DNA of 13,817 bases from the NCBI GenBank assembly GCA_002413185.1, contig DHWM01000140.1:3472-17288 (forward strand). The letters run 5' to 3'. Under the pieces are notes generated by a model that saw only the letters and a program-made list of their open reading frames with translations, ran no database searches and was not told where the DNA came from. This DNA comes from Actinobacteria bacterium UBA5182 (GTDB lineage Bacteria > Actinomycetota > UBA4738). The position numbers and the translations under genes are program-made. Of the stretch, positions 7,820-13,817 are shown piece after piece; the first letter of the stretch is position 1; every line of letters begins with the position of its first letter.

Positions 7820-8362
7820 ATGGCAGAGCTCGTCGAACCGGGGATCGAGGGAGTGTTTGTGATTCCCCTCCGCACCCACCCCGACAACCGGGGGTCGTTC
7901 ACCGAGGACTACCGGAGGGAATGGATCCCGGGGATGCGCGAGATGGTCCAGGGCAACATCTCCATCTCGACGGCGAACGTCCTGCGAGGCTTGCACTTCC
8001 ATCGGGAACAGGCCGACTGGTGGAACTTCTACGCCGGCGCGGCCGTGGTCGGGCTGTACGACCTCCGGACGGGGTCCCCGACCGAGGGGAAGGGCCTGGG
8101 CCTCCGGATCGACACCGCTGAGGGCCTCAAGGGCCTGTACATCCCCAAGGGCGTCGCGCACGGCTTCTACGCCGAGCGGGACGTGATGCTGCACTACATG
8201 GTCGACAACTACTACACGGGCGAGGACGAGTTCGGCGTCACCTGGGACGATCCGGAGCTGGGCATCGATTGGCCCTCGAGCGACCCGATCCTTTCCGATC
8301 GCGACATGTCGAACCCGACCCTGTCCGACGTTCGCGGCAACGCGCCAGCCTTCGAAGCCTGA
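7820..8362 (+). CDS. dTDP-4-dehydrorhamnose 3,5-epimerase (RmlC) family protein
   Basis: A 180-residue cupin-fold sugar epimerase. Family motifs are present in order: 'DNRGSFTEDYR' (22-32), 'QGNIS...LRGLHF' with His59, 'YIPKGVAHGFYA' with His114, and 'DNYYTGEDEFGVTWDDPELGIDWP' split over 129-152. Canonical RmlC has 'RGLHYQ...QaKLV'; this protein has 'RGLHFHREQADWW', so the usual Lys is Asp66. I associate this variant with an actinobacterial subfamily, so the product may be a 3,5- or single-position epimerase on a dTDP-4-keto-6-deoxy sugar other than rhamnose. Start ATG 7820 is set by a clear AGAGGAAGG (7805-7813) six bases upstream. It lies 51 bp after the ligase-like gene and shares its direction. 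RmlD-like reductase and sugar epimerase genes follow. Confidence 0.85.
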   Translation: MAELVEPGIEGVFVIPLRTHPDNRGSFTEDYRREWIPGMREMVQGNISISTANVLRGLHFHREQADWWNFYAGAAVVGLYDLRTGSPTEGKGLGLRIDTAEGLKGLYIPKGVAHGFYAERDVMLHYMVDNYYTGEDEFGVTWDDPELGIDWPSSDPILSDRDMSNPTLSDVRGNAPAFEA

Positions 8363-8391
8363 CGCGTCCGCGGTCCGAGGGCTCCGGAACC

Positions 8392-8420
8392 TTGTAGCGG
8401 TCGGCGCAGTCGTTTACCCT
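8392..8420 (+). promoter_or_regulatory. Candidate promoter for the epimerase-reductase-glycosyltransferase operon
   Basis: TTGTAG (8392-8397) and TACCCT (8415-8420) are separated by 17 bp within the 153 bp gap after the rmlC-like gene. The -35 keeps only TTG of the consensus, while the -10 fits TAnnnT. A start near 8427 would give a leader of about 90 nt ending in AAGGAG (8504-8509), six bases before ATG 8516. Nothing recognisable as a riboswitch was seen in the leader. Confidence 0.42.
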
Positions 8421-8515
8421 TCGAGGACACCGTGGCGGCCGGTCCCACGGGCGCAGGATCGCGTTTCGTCGACCCCAACCCTCACGACCGAGGTCCGGCA
8501 TATAAGGAGATCGCG

Positions 8516-9628
8516 ATGAAAAAGGTACTGGTCGTCGGCGGAGCCGGGTACGTCGGCTGCATCCTGATCGAGGAGCTCCTGGCAAAGGGCTATTCGGTCA
8601 AGGTCCTCGACAGGTTGTTCTTCGGGCAGGACCCGGCCAAGGGCTTTCTCGACCGGGTCGAGCTGGTGGTCGAGGATATGCGCGAGTTCAACGAGAGTCA
8701 CCTGGACGATTGCTCGGCCGTCATCAACATCGGTGGCCTGTCCAACGACCCCACCGCCGAGTTCAACCCCAGGGCCAACGAGGAGCTCAACACGACGGCC
8801 TCGATCCGGGTGGCCGAGGTCGCCAAGCGAGCCGGCATCGAGCGGTTGATCTTCGCCAGCACATGCTCGATCTACGACCGTGGAGTCGGGGAGGAGGTCA
8901 GGGACGTTCTGTTGGACGAGGAGTCCGACGTCGACCCCAAGGCCGCCTACGCCACGTCGAAGCTCGCCGCCGAGGGTCCGATCCTGTCGATGGCCGACGA
9001 CAGCTTCGCCCCGATGGCCTTCCGCAAGGGAACGATCTTCGGGTTCTCACCGCGCATGCGCTACGACCTCGTGGTCAACGCATTCGTCAAGGACGCGCTC
9101 TCGAAGGGCAAGCTGTCGGTGCACTACGGAGGGGCCATGTGGCGGCCGCTGATCGACGTCAAGGACGTGGCCCGCGCATACGTCATGGCGCTCGAATCCG
9201 ACGTCGGACTGATCCGCGGCCAGATCTTCAACCTGACGGCCGGGAACTTCCGGATCTCCGAGCTGGCACTGCGGGTCCAGCGGGCGCTGCGAGACCTGGG
9301 GGTGGAAGCCGAGCTCGATGTGGACTTCTCCTACCGACTGGTCCGGAGCTACCGGGTGTCCGGGCAGAAGATCCTGCGCACCCTGGGGTTCGAGCCGCGG
9401 GTCTCGGTCGAGGAGTCGGTCGAGCACATGGTCCATGAGATCGACCGCCATGGATACCGGGACTTCTCCCACCCCCGGTACTACAACATCGAGTGGATGA
9501 AGCTGCTGGAGGAGTCGGTCGACATCGCCCGGACCCACGGCTACGTGCTGACCAAGCCCGACTTCACAGACGCCTCAGGGCTGAGCAGCGAAGCGTCGAG
9601 GGTGCGCCCGGAGCTTCCGGCCCGCTAG
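8516..9628 (+). CDS. NAD(P)-dependent sugar epimerase/dehydratase (extended SDR)
   Basis: A 370-residue extended short-chain dehydrogenase acting on a nucleotide sugar. The Rossmann nucleotide-binding motif 'GGAGYVG' is at residues 8-14. 'NIGGLSNDPTAEFNP' (71-85) is followed by 'FASTCSIY' (113-120, Ser115/Thr116), and the catalytic 'YATSK' gives Tyr145 and Lys149. The C-terminal half carries a substrate-binding region with 'RPLIDVKDVARAYVMAL'. The family includes 4-epimerases, 4,6-dehydratases and 2- or 3,5-epimerases, and the exact reaction cannot be assigned. The start is fixed by AAGGAG six bases upstream of the ATG. RmlD-like and glycosyltransferase genes follow with 5 bp and -4 bp spacing, so the three form one operon and this enzyme probably supplies the sugar that the transferase uses. 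Confidence 0.86.
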   Translation: MKKVLVVGGAGYVGCILIEELLAKGYSVKVLDRLFFGQDPAKGFLDRVELVVEDMREFNESHLDDCSAVINIGGLSNDPTAEFNPRANEELNTTASIRVAEVAKRAGIERLIFASTCSIYDRGVGEEVRDVLLDEESDVDPKAAYATSKLAAEGPILSMADDSFAPMAFRKGTIFGFSPRMRYDLVVNAFVKDALSKGKLSVHYGGAMWRPLIDVKDVARAYVMALESDVGLIRGQIFNLTAGNFRISELALRVQRALRDLGVEAELDVDFSYRLVRSYRVSGQKILRTLGFEPRVSVEESVEHMVHEIDRHGYRDFSHPRYYNIEWMKLLEESVDIARTHGYVLTKPDFTDASGLSSEASRVRPELPAR

Positions 9629-9633
9629 TCACG

Positions 9634-10524
9634 ATGCGACTGGTCATGTTGGGAGGCTGGGGCCAACTCGGGTCCGACCTCGTCTCGGTGGCGGAGGGCC
9701 GCCACGACCTGATCCGCCCCCCCCACGCCGAGGTCGACGTCACCGACGAGTCCCAAGTGGGGGCCGCCGTCCGGCGGGCCCGGCCGGACGTCGTGATCGA
9801 CGCCGCCGCCTTCCACAAGGTCGAACTCTGTGAACAGGATCCCGCCCGGTCGTTCGCCGTCAACGCGTTGGGACCGCTGCACGTGGCGCGGTCGGCGCGC
9901 CGTGCGGGGGCTCGGTACGTCTTCGTGAGCACCGACTACGTGTTCGACGGAGCCGTCTCCACCGGTTATCGGGAAGACGATCCTCCGACTCCCGTGAACG
10001 TCTATGGGATCTCGAAGGCTGCCGGGGAGCGTGCGGTCGGCCTGGCCTGCCCCGACTCCCTCGTTGTCCGGGGATCCGGTCTGTTCGGCCACGCCGGGAG
10101 CTCGGGGAAGGGGGGCAACTTCGTCGAGACGATGCTGGCCAAGGCCGGGGCGGGAGAGGCCATCTCGGTGGTCGACGACCAGGTGTTCTCGCCCACGTCG
10201 ACCCGCGACATGGCCGAGCGCATCCTGCTGCTCCTCGAGCGCGGTGTCCCCTCCGGCATCTACCACGCGGCGAACCGGGGGGCCTGCTCCTGGTATCAGC
10301 TCGCCGAGGAGATCTTCAGAGCCGCCGGCCTCGACCCCGACCTCAGTCCCCGCCCGGCCGGCGACCAGGCGGTGCGGAGGCCGTCATCCTCGGTCCTGCT
10401 CGACACGAGGAGCGCGGCGCTGGGTCTTCCTTCCAGTCGCTCGTGGCAGGAGGCCGTCCGGTGGTACATCGAGGCCCGCCCCGCGTCCATCCAGGCTTCG
10501 GCGGAAAACGGGACACACCGATGA
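9634..10524 (+). CDS. RmlD-like dTDP-4-dehydrorhamnose (NDP-4-keto-sugar) reductase
   Basis: A 296-residue SDR of the RmlD substrate-binding family, which reduces the C4 keto group of a dTDP-4-keto-6-deoxyhexose, the last step of rhamnose-type sugar synthesis. It shows 'GGWGQLG' at residues 7-13, 'DAAAFHKVELCEQDP' at 56-70, 'STDYVFDG' at 99-106, catalytic Tyr124 and Lys128 in 'NVYGISKAAGE', and 'DDQVFSPTSTRDMAE', the equivalent of the RmlD 'DQxGxPT' motif. The gene starts 5 bp after the epimerase stop and its TGA overlaps the next ATG as ATGA, so translation is probably coupled. No Shine-Dalgarno is close to its ATG, which fits coupling. Substrate specificity beyond 4-keto-6-deoxy sugars is an inference. 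Confidence 0.86.
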   Translation: MRLVMLGGWGQLGSDLVSVAEGRHDLIRPPHAEVDVTDESQVGAAVRRARPDVVIDAAAFHKVELCEQDPARSFAVNALGPLHVARSARRAGARYVFVSTDYVFDGAVSTGYREDDPPTPVNVYGISKAAGERAVGLACPDSLVVRGSGLFGHAGSSGKGGNFVETMLAKAGAGEAISVVDDQVFSPTSTRDMAERILLLLERGVPSGIYHAANRGACSWYQLAEEIFRAAGLDPDLSPRPAGDQAVRRPSSSVLLDTRSAALGLPSSRSWQEAVRWYIEARPASIQASAENGTHR

Positions 10525-11651
10525 CCGGGCTTCGCATCGCCGTCATCGGGAGCCGGGGCATCCCCGCCGGATACGGCGGCTTCGAGACGTTCGCCGAAGA
10601 GCTCACCCCCCGACTGGCCGAGCTCGGGCACGACGTCACGGTGTACTGCCGAAGGGGGTACACGGGCGAGGAGATGCCCCCTGAGTACAAGGGCGTGAAG
10701 CTTCGTTATCCCCCGTTCTTGAAGAGGCGCGAGCTCGAACAGCTGTCGCATGAAGCCGCGTGCATCGCGGACTCCCTGCGGCTTCCCTTCGACCTCTACT
10801 ACTTCCTGGGGACCCGAAGCGCACCGTTGTACGTGCCGCTCCGTGCGGGAAGGCGAATCGTGGTGGTGAATACCGATGGCCTGGAGTGGAAGCGCCGGAA
10901 GTGGAGTCGGATGGGGCGGCGTTATCTCCGGTTCGCCGAATGGGTGGCCGTCCGCCTGGCAGCCGACGAGCTGATCTCCGATGCCAAGGCCATCCGCCAA
11001 TATTTCCTGGACACGTACGGCCGCGACTCGAAGTACCTGACGAACGGGGCCCACATCCACACCGAGCTCCCGGAAGGAGCCCTGGATCGGTGGGAGCTCG
11101 GGCCCGACGGCTACTACCTCATCGCGTGCCGGATCGAGCCAGAGAACAACATCGACATCATCATCAGGGAATTCGTTGCCTCGCGGTCCGATCGCGAGCT
11201 GGTCGTGGTGGGCGGGATGAACTACGAGACGCCGTACTGGAGGCACCTGCAGGATCTGGGGCGCCGGGGGCGCGTTCGGTTCCTCGGTCCGGTGTACGGC
11301 CCCATGCTCGTCGAGTCCCTGCATCTGGGGTGCTTCGGCTATCTGCACGGACACGAGGTGGGTGGTACAAACCCCGCCCTGCTCAAGGCCATGGGCTGCG
11401 CGAACGGCGTGCTGGCGCTCGACACGGCGTTCAACGCCGAGAACCTCGCCGGGACCGGGGTGCTGTGGGAGAAGGCCCCCGGCGACCTGGCGGCGAAGAT
11501 CGCGTGGGCGGAGGCCAACGCCGCTCAGTTCAAGGAGCTCGGGCTGAAGGGGCAGCAGCGCATCCGCGAGCATTACACCTGGGACCAGGTGGCGGAACGG
11601 CACGATCAGTTCTTCCGCCACGTCGCCCGACGGCGGGGCCTCCCGGTTTAG
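10521..11651 (+). CDS. DUF1972-type glycosyltransferase, probable rhamnosyltransferase
   Basis: A 376-residue GT-B transferase. The N-terminus 'IGSRGIPAGYGGFETFAEEL' (residues 9-28) is the signature of the DUF1972 domain found in rhamnosyltransferases of capsule and exopolysaccharide loci. The C-terminal GT4-like domain contains 'CRIEPENNIDIIIREF' and the family segment 'GYLHGHEVGGTNPALLKAM'. In relatives as I recall them the last part reads 'LLEAM'; here the Glu is Lys289 (AAG at 11385-11387), so a residue usually linked to donor nucleotide-sugar binding is changed. The gene overlaps the RmlD-like gene by ATGA, which supports transfer of the sugar made by the two upstream enzymes. Its TAG overlaps the stop of the opposing GT4 gene. 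The acceptor is unknown. Confidence 0.87.
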   Translation: MTGLRIAVIGSRGIPAGYGGFETFAEELTPRLAELGHDVTVYCRRGYTGEEMPPEYKGVKLRYPPFLKRRELEQLSHEAACIADSLRLPFDLYYFLGTRSAPLYVPLRAGRRIVVVNTDGLEWKRRKWSRMGRRYLRFAEWVAVRLAADELISDAKAIRQYFLDTYGRDSKYLTNGAHIHTELPEGALDRWELGPDGYYLIACRIEPENNIDIIIREFVASRSDRELVVVGGMNYETPYWRHLQDLGRRGRVRFLGPVYGPMLVESLHLGCFGYLHGHEVGGTNPALLKAMGCANGVLALDTAFNAENLAGTGVLWEKAPGDLAAKIAWAEANAAQFKELGLKGQQRIREHYTWDQVAERHDQFFRHVARRRGLPV

Positions 11652-12910
11652 GGCAGGCCTGCCTCCCGCGCCCCGACCCGCCCTCGGCGCCCCAGGGCAG
11701 CGGCGCGTTCGAGCTCCGCGAGCACGACCCGAGCGCTGGCCTGCCAGGTGAACCGGGCGGCCCGCTGTGGCCCCCGCCTCGCCAAGTCCTCCCGGAGTGC
11801 GCCGTCGGTGGCAACGCGAAGGAGTCCCTTCGCCCACGCCTCCACGTCGGTTGCCGGGAGGCGCACGGCGGCATCCCCCACCACCTCGCGCATGACCGGG
11901 ATGTCGGACACGAGCGCGGGGGTTCCGGCTGCCATGGCCTCGAGGGGCGGAAGGCCGAACCCTTCGTACAAGGAGGGATAGGCGAACGCGGTGGCTTCTC
12001 GGATCAGGTCGACCAGCTGCGCGTCCTGCACGTAGCCGGCGAAGACGACCCTGCCATTCACGGTGAGGTCGGCCGCCTCCAGACGCAGCGCCGCGGCCTC
12101 CTCGGCCAGCCACTCCTGGCCCACCACGACCAGCCGTTCAGGGACCTCCGGGTGCCACTCCAGGAGCCGCCGGTAGGCGCGGATCAGGGTGGCGACGTTC
12201 TTCCGGGGCTGGAGGTTGCCCACCGCCAGGAAGAACGGGTCGCGGCGAGGCCCCGGACGATCCGGTCGGGCCAAGAACACCGGATCGACCCCGTTGGGGG
12301 CCACGACCACACGTCCCGGCCGGAGGCCGTAGACGCGTCGGATCTCGTCCCTGGAGAACTCCGAGACCGTCACGACCGAGGCCGCCCTCCGCATCGTCGC
12401 CGGGATGGTCCTGCCCATCCACAGCCGATCGGAGAGCGAGAAGTATTGCGGGAACAGGGCGAAGGCGACGTCGTGCACCACGGTCACGACCGGGCATGAG
12501 ACGAACGGCGGCCCTGTGTACTGCACGAGCAGGGCGTCCAACCGATCCCGGAAGGCCCGGACGGGAAGGACGACAGGTATCCGGAGCACCGGGTTGGCCG
12601 GGCGCAACAGCCTGACCTCGGTCCCCGGCGAGGAGGGCCAGGCCGCCGCCGATTCTGGTCGAGTGAAGTACAGCACCAGCTCGTGCTCGCACAGTCCCCG
12701 CAGCTCCCGGACGACGTTTGCGATGAAGCGTTCGTTGCCGGTCCGGCGCTCACCGATGGCGTGGGCATCGATGCCCAGCCGGAGCCGGCGCCCGCTCAGG
12801 ACGCCCTCCCCGAGCGGGAGTGGGCCGGGGCGGAGCGGCGAAGGGTCACGAGGCGGCAGTGTAGCCTCGGGCGAACGCGGCCTCCCCGTGGCAATGCCGC
12901 GGGCAGGCAT
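11648..12910 (-). CDS. Glycosyltransferase family 4 (GT4)
   Basis: A 420-residue GT-B transferase of the mannosyl-/glucosyl-transferase type. The N-terminal domain begins at 'RLRLGIDAHAIG' (about residue 42) after a Pro/Arg-rich stretch. 'VVHDVAF' (144-150), 'VSEFSRDEI' (182-190), 'GNLQPRKNV' with Arg236 and Lys237, and the EX7E motif 'YEGFGLPPLEAM' with Glu316 and Glu324 are all intact. ATG 12910 has GAGGA eight bases upstream (12919-12923), so it is kept as start. The proline-rich leader is odd, however, and a CTG near residue 39 with GGGGAGG just upstream is a possible alternative. It lies on the strand opposite the sugar-synthesis operon, with tail-to-tail overlap, and is divergent from the Crp-like gene by 23 bp. 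It probably adds another sugar to the same glycan. Confidence 0.9.
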   Translation of the reverse strand: MPARGIATGRPRSPEATLPPRDPSPLRPGPLPLGEGVLSGRRLRLGIDAHAIGERRTGNERFIANVVRELRGLCEHELVLYFTRPESAAAWPSSPGTEVRLLRPANPVLRIPVVLPVRAFRDRLDALLVQYTGPPFVSCPVVTVVHDVAFALFPQYFSLSDRLWMGRTIPATMRRAASVVTVSEFSRDEIRRVYGLRPGRVVVAPNGVDPVFLARPDRPGPRRDPFFLAVGNLQPRKNVATLIRAYRRLLEWHPEVPERLVVVGQEWLAEEAAALRLEAADLTVNGRVVFAGYVQDAQLVDLIREATAFAYPSLYEGFGLPPLEAMAAGTPALVSDIPVMREVVGDAAVRLPATDVEAWAKGLLRVATDGALREDLARRGPQRAARFTWQASARVVLAELERAAALGRRGRVGAREAGLP

Positions 12911-12916
12911 GGCGAT

Positions 12917-12922
12917 TATCCT
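12917..12922 (+). promoter_or_regulatory. Candidate -10 (TATCCT) for the Crp-like gene, within a 23 bp divergent gap
   Basis: TATCCT ends 11 nt before ATG 12934, predicting a leader of about five bases. No -35 is recognisable, so an activator or another sigma factor would be needed. The same bases read on the minus strand give GGATAATC, which contains both the GAGGA ribosome-binding site and a GATAAT box upstream of the GT4 gene. The two start regions therefore cannot be independent. Confidence 0.35.
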
Positions 12923-12933
12923 CGGGGGCGACC

Positions 12934-13698
12934 ATGAGCGACTTCTTCTCCTTCTCGCGCCAGGAGGACGCGGGCTCGCCGATCGCCCGGATCCGGGAGG
13001 ACCAGATCCTCGGCGAGCGGGTGGCCCTCCTGGAGGAGGCCCCGCTCTTCTCGGTGCTGCATCCTCGGGACCTCCGTTCCCTCGCCACGAAGTTCCAGGT
13101 CGTCACATACCGAAAGGGCGAGGTGCTGTTCCGGGAGGGGGAGCCTGCCGAGCGCCTGTTCCTCATCGACACGGGCCGGGTCAAGCTGTCGATCCGCTCC
13201 TCGGCGGGGCAGGAACTGCTCATCGGCGTCCTCGGGAGAGGCCAGATCTTCGGCGAGCTCTCCCTGTTGGACCGCGGGCCCAGGGCCATGGACGCGAGCG
13301 CCATGGAGGAGACCAGGGTCTTCGCGCTCCCTTCGGACAACTTCTGGACGGTGCTCGAGAACCGCCCCGCGCTTGCCCGAAGGCTGCTCGAGCTGATGGC
13401 GCGGCGGCTGCGCCGGGCTGACCAGACCAGCCAGGACCTGGTTTTCTTCGACGCCCCCACCCGCCTGGCCAGGCGCCTGCTGGAGCTGGCGGAGGAGCAC
13501 GGACAGGCGGAGGCGCGGTCGGAGTCCATCCGGATCACCGTCAGGATCACCCAGGAGGAGGTGGCCCAGATGATCGGGGTGACTCGAGAGAGCGCCAACC
13601 GGTTGATCTCCTCCTTCGCCGGCCGTGGCTGGATCAGCTGGAACGACGGCTATCCGGTCATCCTCCAGCCCGAGACCCTGATCCGGAGGGCTCGGTGA
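12934..13698 (+). CDS. Crp/Fnr family transcriptional regulator
   Basis: A 254-residue regulator with an N-terminal cyclic-nucleotide-binding beta-roll (about residues 38-140), a dimerisation helix (about 140-170) and a winged-helix DNA-binding domain. It resembles mycobacterial CRP most, for example in 'ARRLRR', 'DLVFFD' and the C-terminal 'RRAR'. The helix-turn-helix 'ITQEEVAQMIGVTRESANRLI' (205-225, split by its turn) keeps Arg218, Glu219 and Arg223 at the positions of the E. coli CRP residues that read TGTGA. The ligand pocket is altered: 'FGE' (107-109) and Arg117 remain, but the next residue is Ala118 rather than Ser/Thr, and the C-helix pair equivalent to Thr127-Ser128 is Ala162-Asp163. 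cAMP binding is thus doubtful. No cysteine cluster is present, so it is not an Fnr-type iron-sulfur sensor. A CRP-like site follows the gene. Confidence 0.9.
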   Translation: MSDFFSFSRQEDAGSPIARIREDQILGERVALLEEAPLFSVLHPRDLRSLATKFQVVTYRKGEVLFREGEPAERLFLIDTGRVKLSIRSSAGQELLIGVLGRGQIFGELSLLDRGPRAMDASAMEETRVFALPSDNFWTVLENRPALARRLLELMARRLRRADQTSQDLVFFDAPTRLARRLLELAEEHGQAEARSESIRITVRITQEEVAQMIGVTRESANRLISSFAGRGWISWNDGYPVILQPETLIRRAR

Positions 13699-13817
13699 GG
13701 ATGTCGGAGGCCGGCCGGGCGTAAATGTGAGCCAGCGCACACCGGACGTATGAGGGAGAGCACCCCTCGGTGGTGAGGCCGTTCTCGGCTTCACGCTGCC
13801 GGGTGTGGCAGGATGAC
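13699..13817. other. Right-edge non-coding region with possible start of a next gene
   Basis: 119 bases after the Crp-like gene. A GGCCGGCC palindrome near 13710-13717 is too short, and lacks a T-run, to call a terminator. After the CRP-like site, an ATG at 13750 opens an eight-codon frame that stops at TGA 13774-13776. That stop overlaps a GTG at 13773 whose frame is open to the window end. Whether the GTG starts a real gene cannot be judged from 15 codons. Confidence 0.3.
13726..13741. promoter_or_regulatory. CRP-like operator (TGTGA-N6-GCACA)
   Basis: The 16 bases read TGTGA, GCCAGC, GCACA. The left half-site is perfect against the CRP consensus TGTGA-N6-TCACA and the right half has one mismatch. 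It is in non-coding sequence 27 bp after the Crp-like stop, not in a gene. Arg218, Glu219 and Arg223 of the adjacent regulator are the right residues to read this sequence. It could control a gene beyond the right edge. Confidence 0.55.

Noticed and set aside
8432..8515. GTG start 28 codons upstream in the sugar epimerase frame
   Set aside because: AAGGAG is correctly spaced before ATG 8516, and the Rossmann fold starts immediately after that ATG.
10296..12113. 605-codon minus-strand frame spanning both glycosyltransferase genes
   Set aside because: It is antisense or out of frame to three genes with clear motifs and has composition typical of a shadow frame.
1..13817. CRISPR arrays, tRNAs, insertion sequences, attachment sites, riboswitches
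   Set aside because: No spaced direct repeats, tRNA-like cloverleaf, transposase or integrase motifs, or recognisable riboswitch cores were seen by reading both strands; covariance-model searches were not possible.

Overview
The window is a 13.8 kb, high-GC, densely coded stretch of bacterial chromosome. Its content suggests a surface or extracellular polysaccharide locus of an actinobacterium-like organism. Three things point that way: the Crp-type regulator resembles mycobacterial CRP more than E. coli CRP, the RmlC-like epimerase has the 'HF(H)xxQADxW' form I associate with actinobacterial homologues, and several start codons sit directly downstream of TAnnnT -10 elements with little or no leader. 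Species or class cannot be named from the sequence alone.

Layout, left to right. Positions 1-405 hold the 3' end of a sulfatase gene cut by the window edge. A minus-strand block follows (reading from 6076 down to 444): a polytopic polysaccharide flippase; an alkaline-phosphatase-superfamily phosphodiesterase/sulfatase-like enzyme with its own very good promoter and an apparently leaderless start; a PAPS-type sulfotransferase; and a GH5-like glycoside hydrolase with a lipoprotein signal. Divergent from the flippase, a plus-strand block (6200-11651) carries an O-antigen ligase/polymerase-like membrane protein, an RmlC-like NDP-sugar 3,5-epimerase, an SDR epimerase/dehydratase, an RmlD-like NDP-4-keto-sugar reductase and a DUF1972-type (rhamnosyl)glycosyltransferase; the last three are tightly coupled. 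A minus-strand GT4 glycosyltransferase meets that block tail to tail with overlapping stop codons. Divergent from the GT4, 23 bp away, is a Crp/Fnr-family regulator. Just after it, at the right edge, lies a near-consensus CRP-like operator.

Together the genes describe assembly of a deoxysugar-containing (probably rhamnose-like) glycan: nucleotide sugar synthesis (RmlC/RmlD-like, epimerase; no RmlA or RmlB in this window), sugar transfer (two glycosyltransferases), export (flippase), polymerisation or ligation (O-antigen ligase-like), sulfation (sulfotransferase), and trimming or tailoring (GH5 lipoprotein, sulfatase, phosphodiesterase). The Crp-like protein is a plausible but unproven regulator.

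No tRNA, rRNA, CRISPR array, insertion sequence or integrase gene was seen. No gene-free stretch exceeds about 155 bases. The larger gaps are 4288-4387 (promoter), 6077-6199 (divergent promoter region), 8363-8515 (promoter and leader) and 13699-13817 (CRP-like site).
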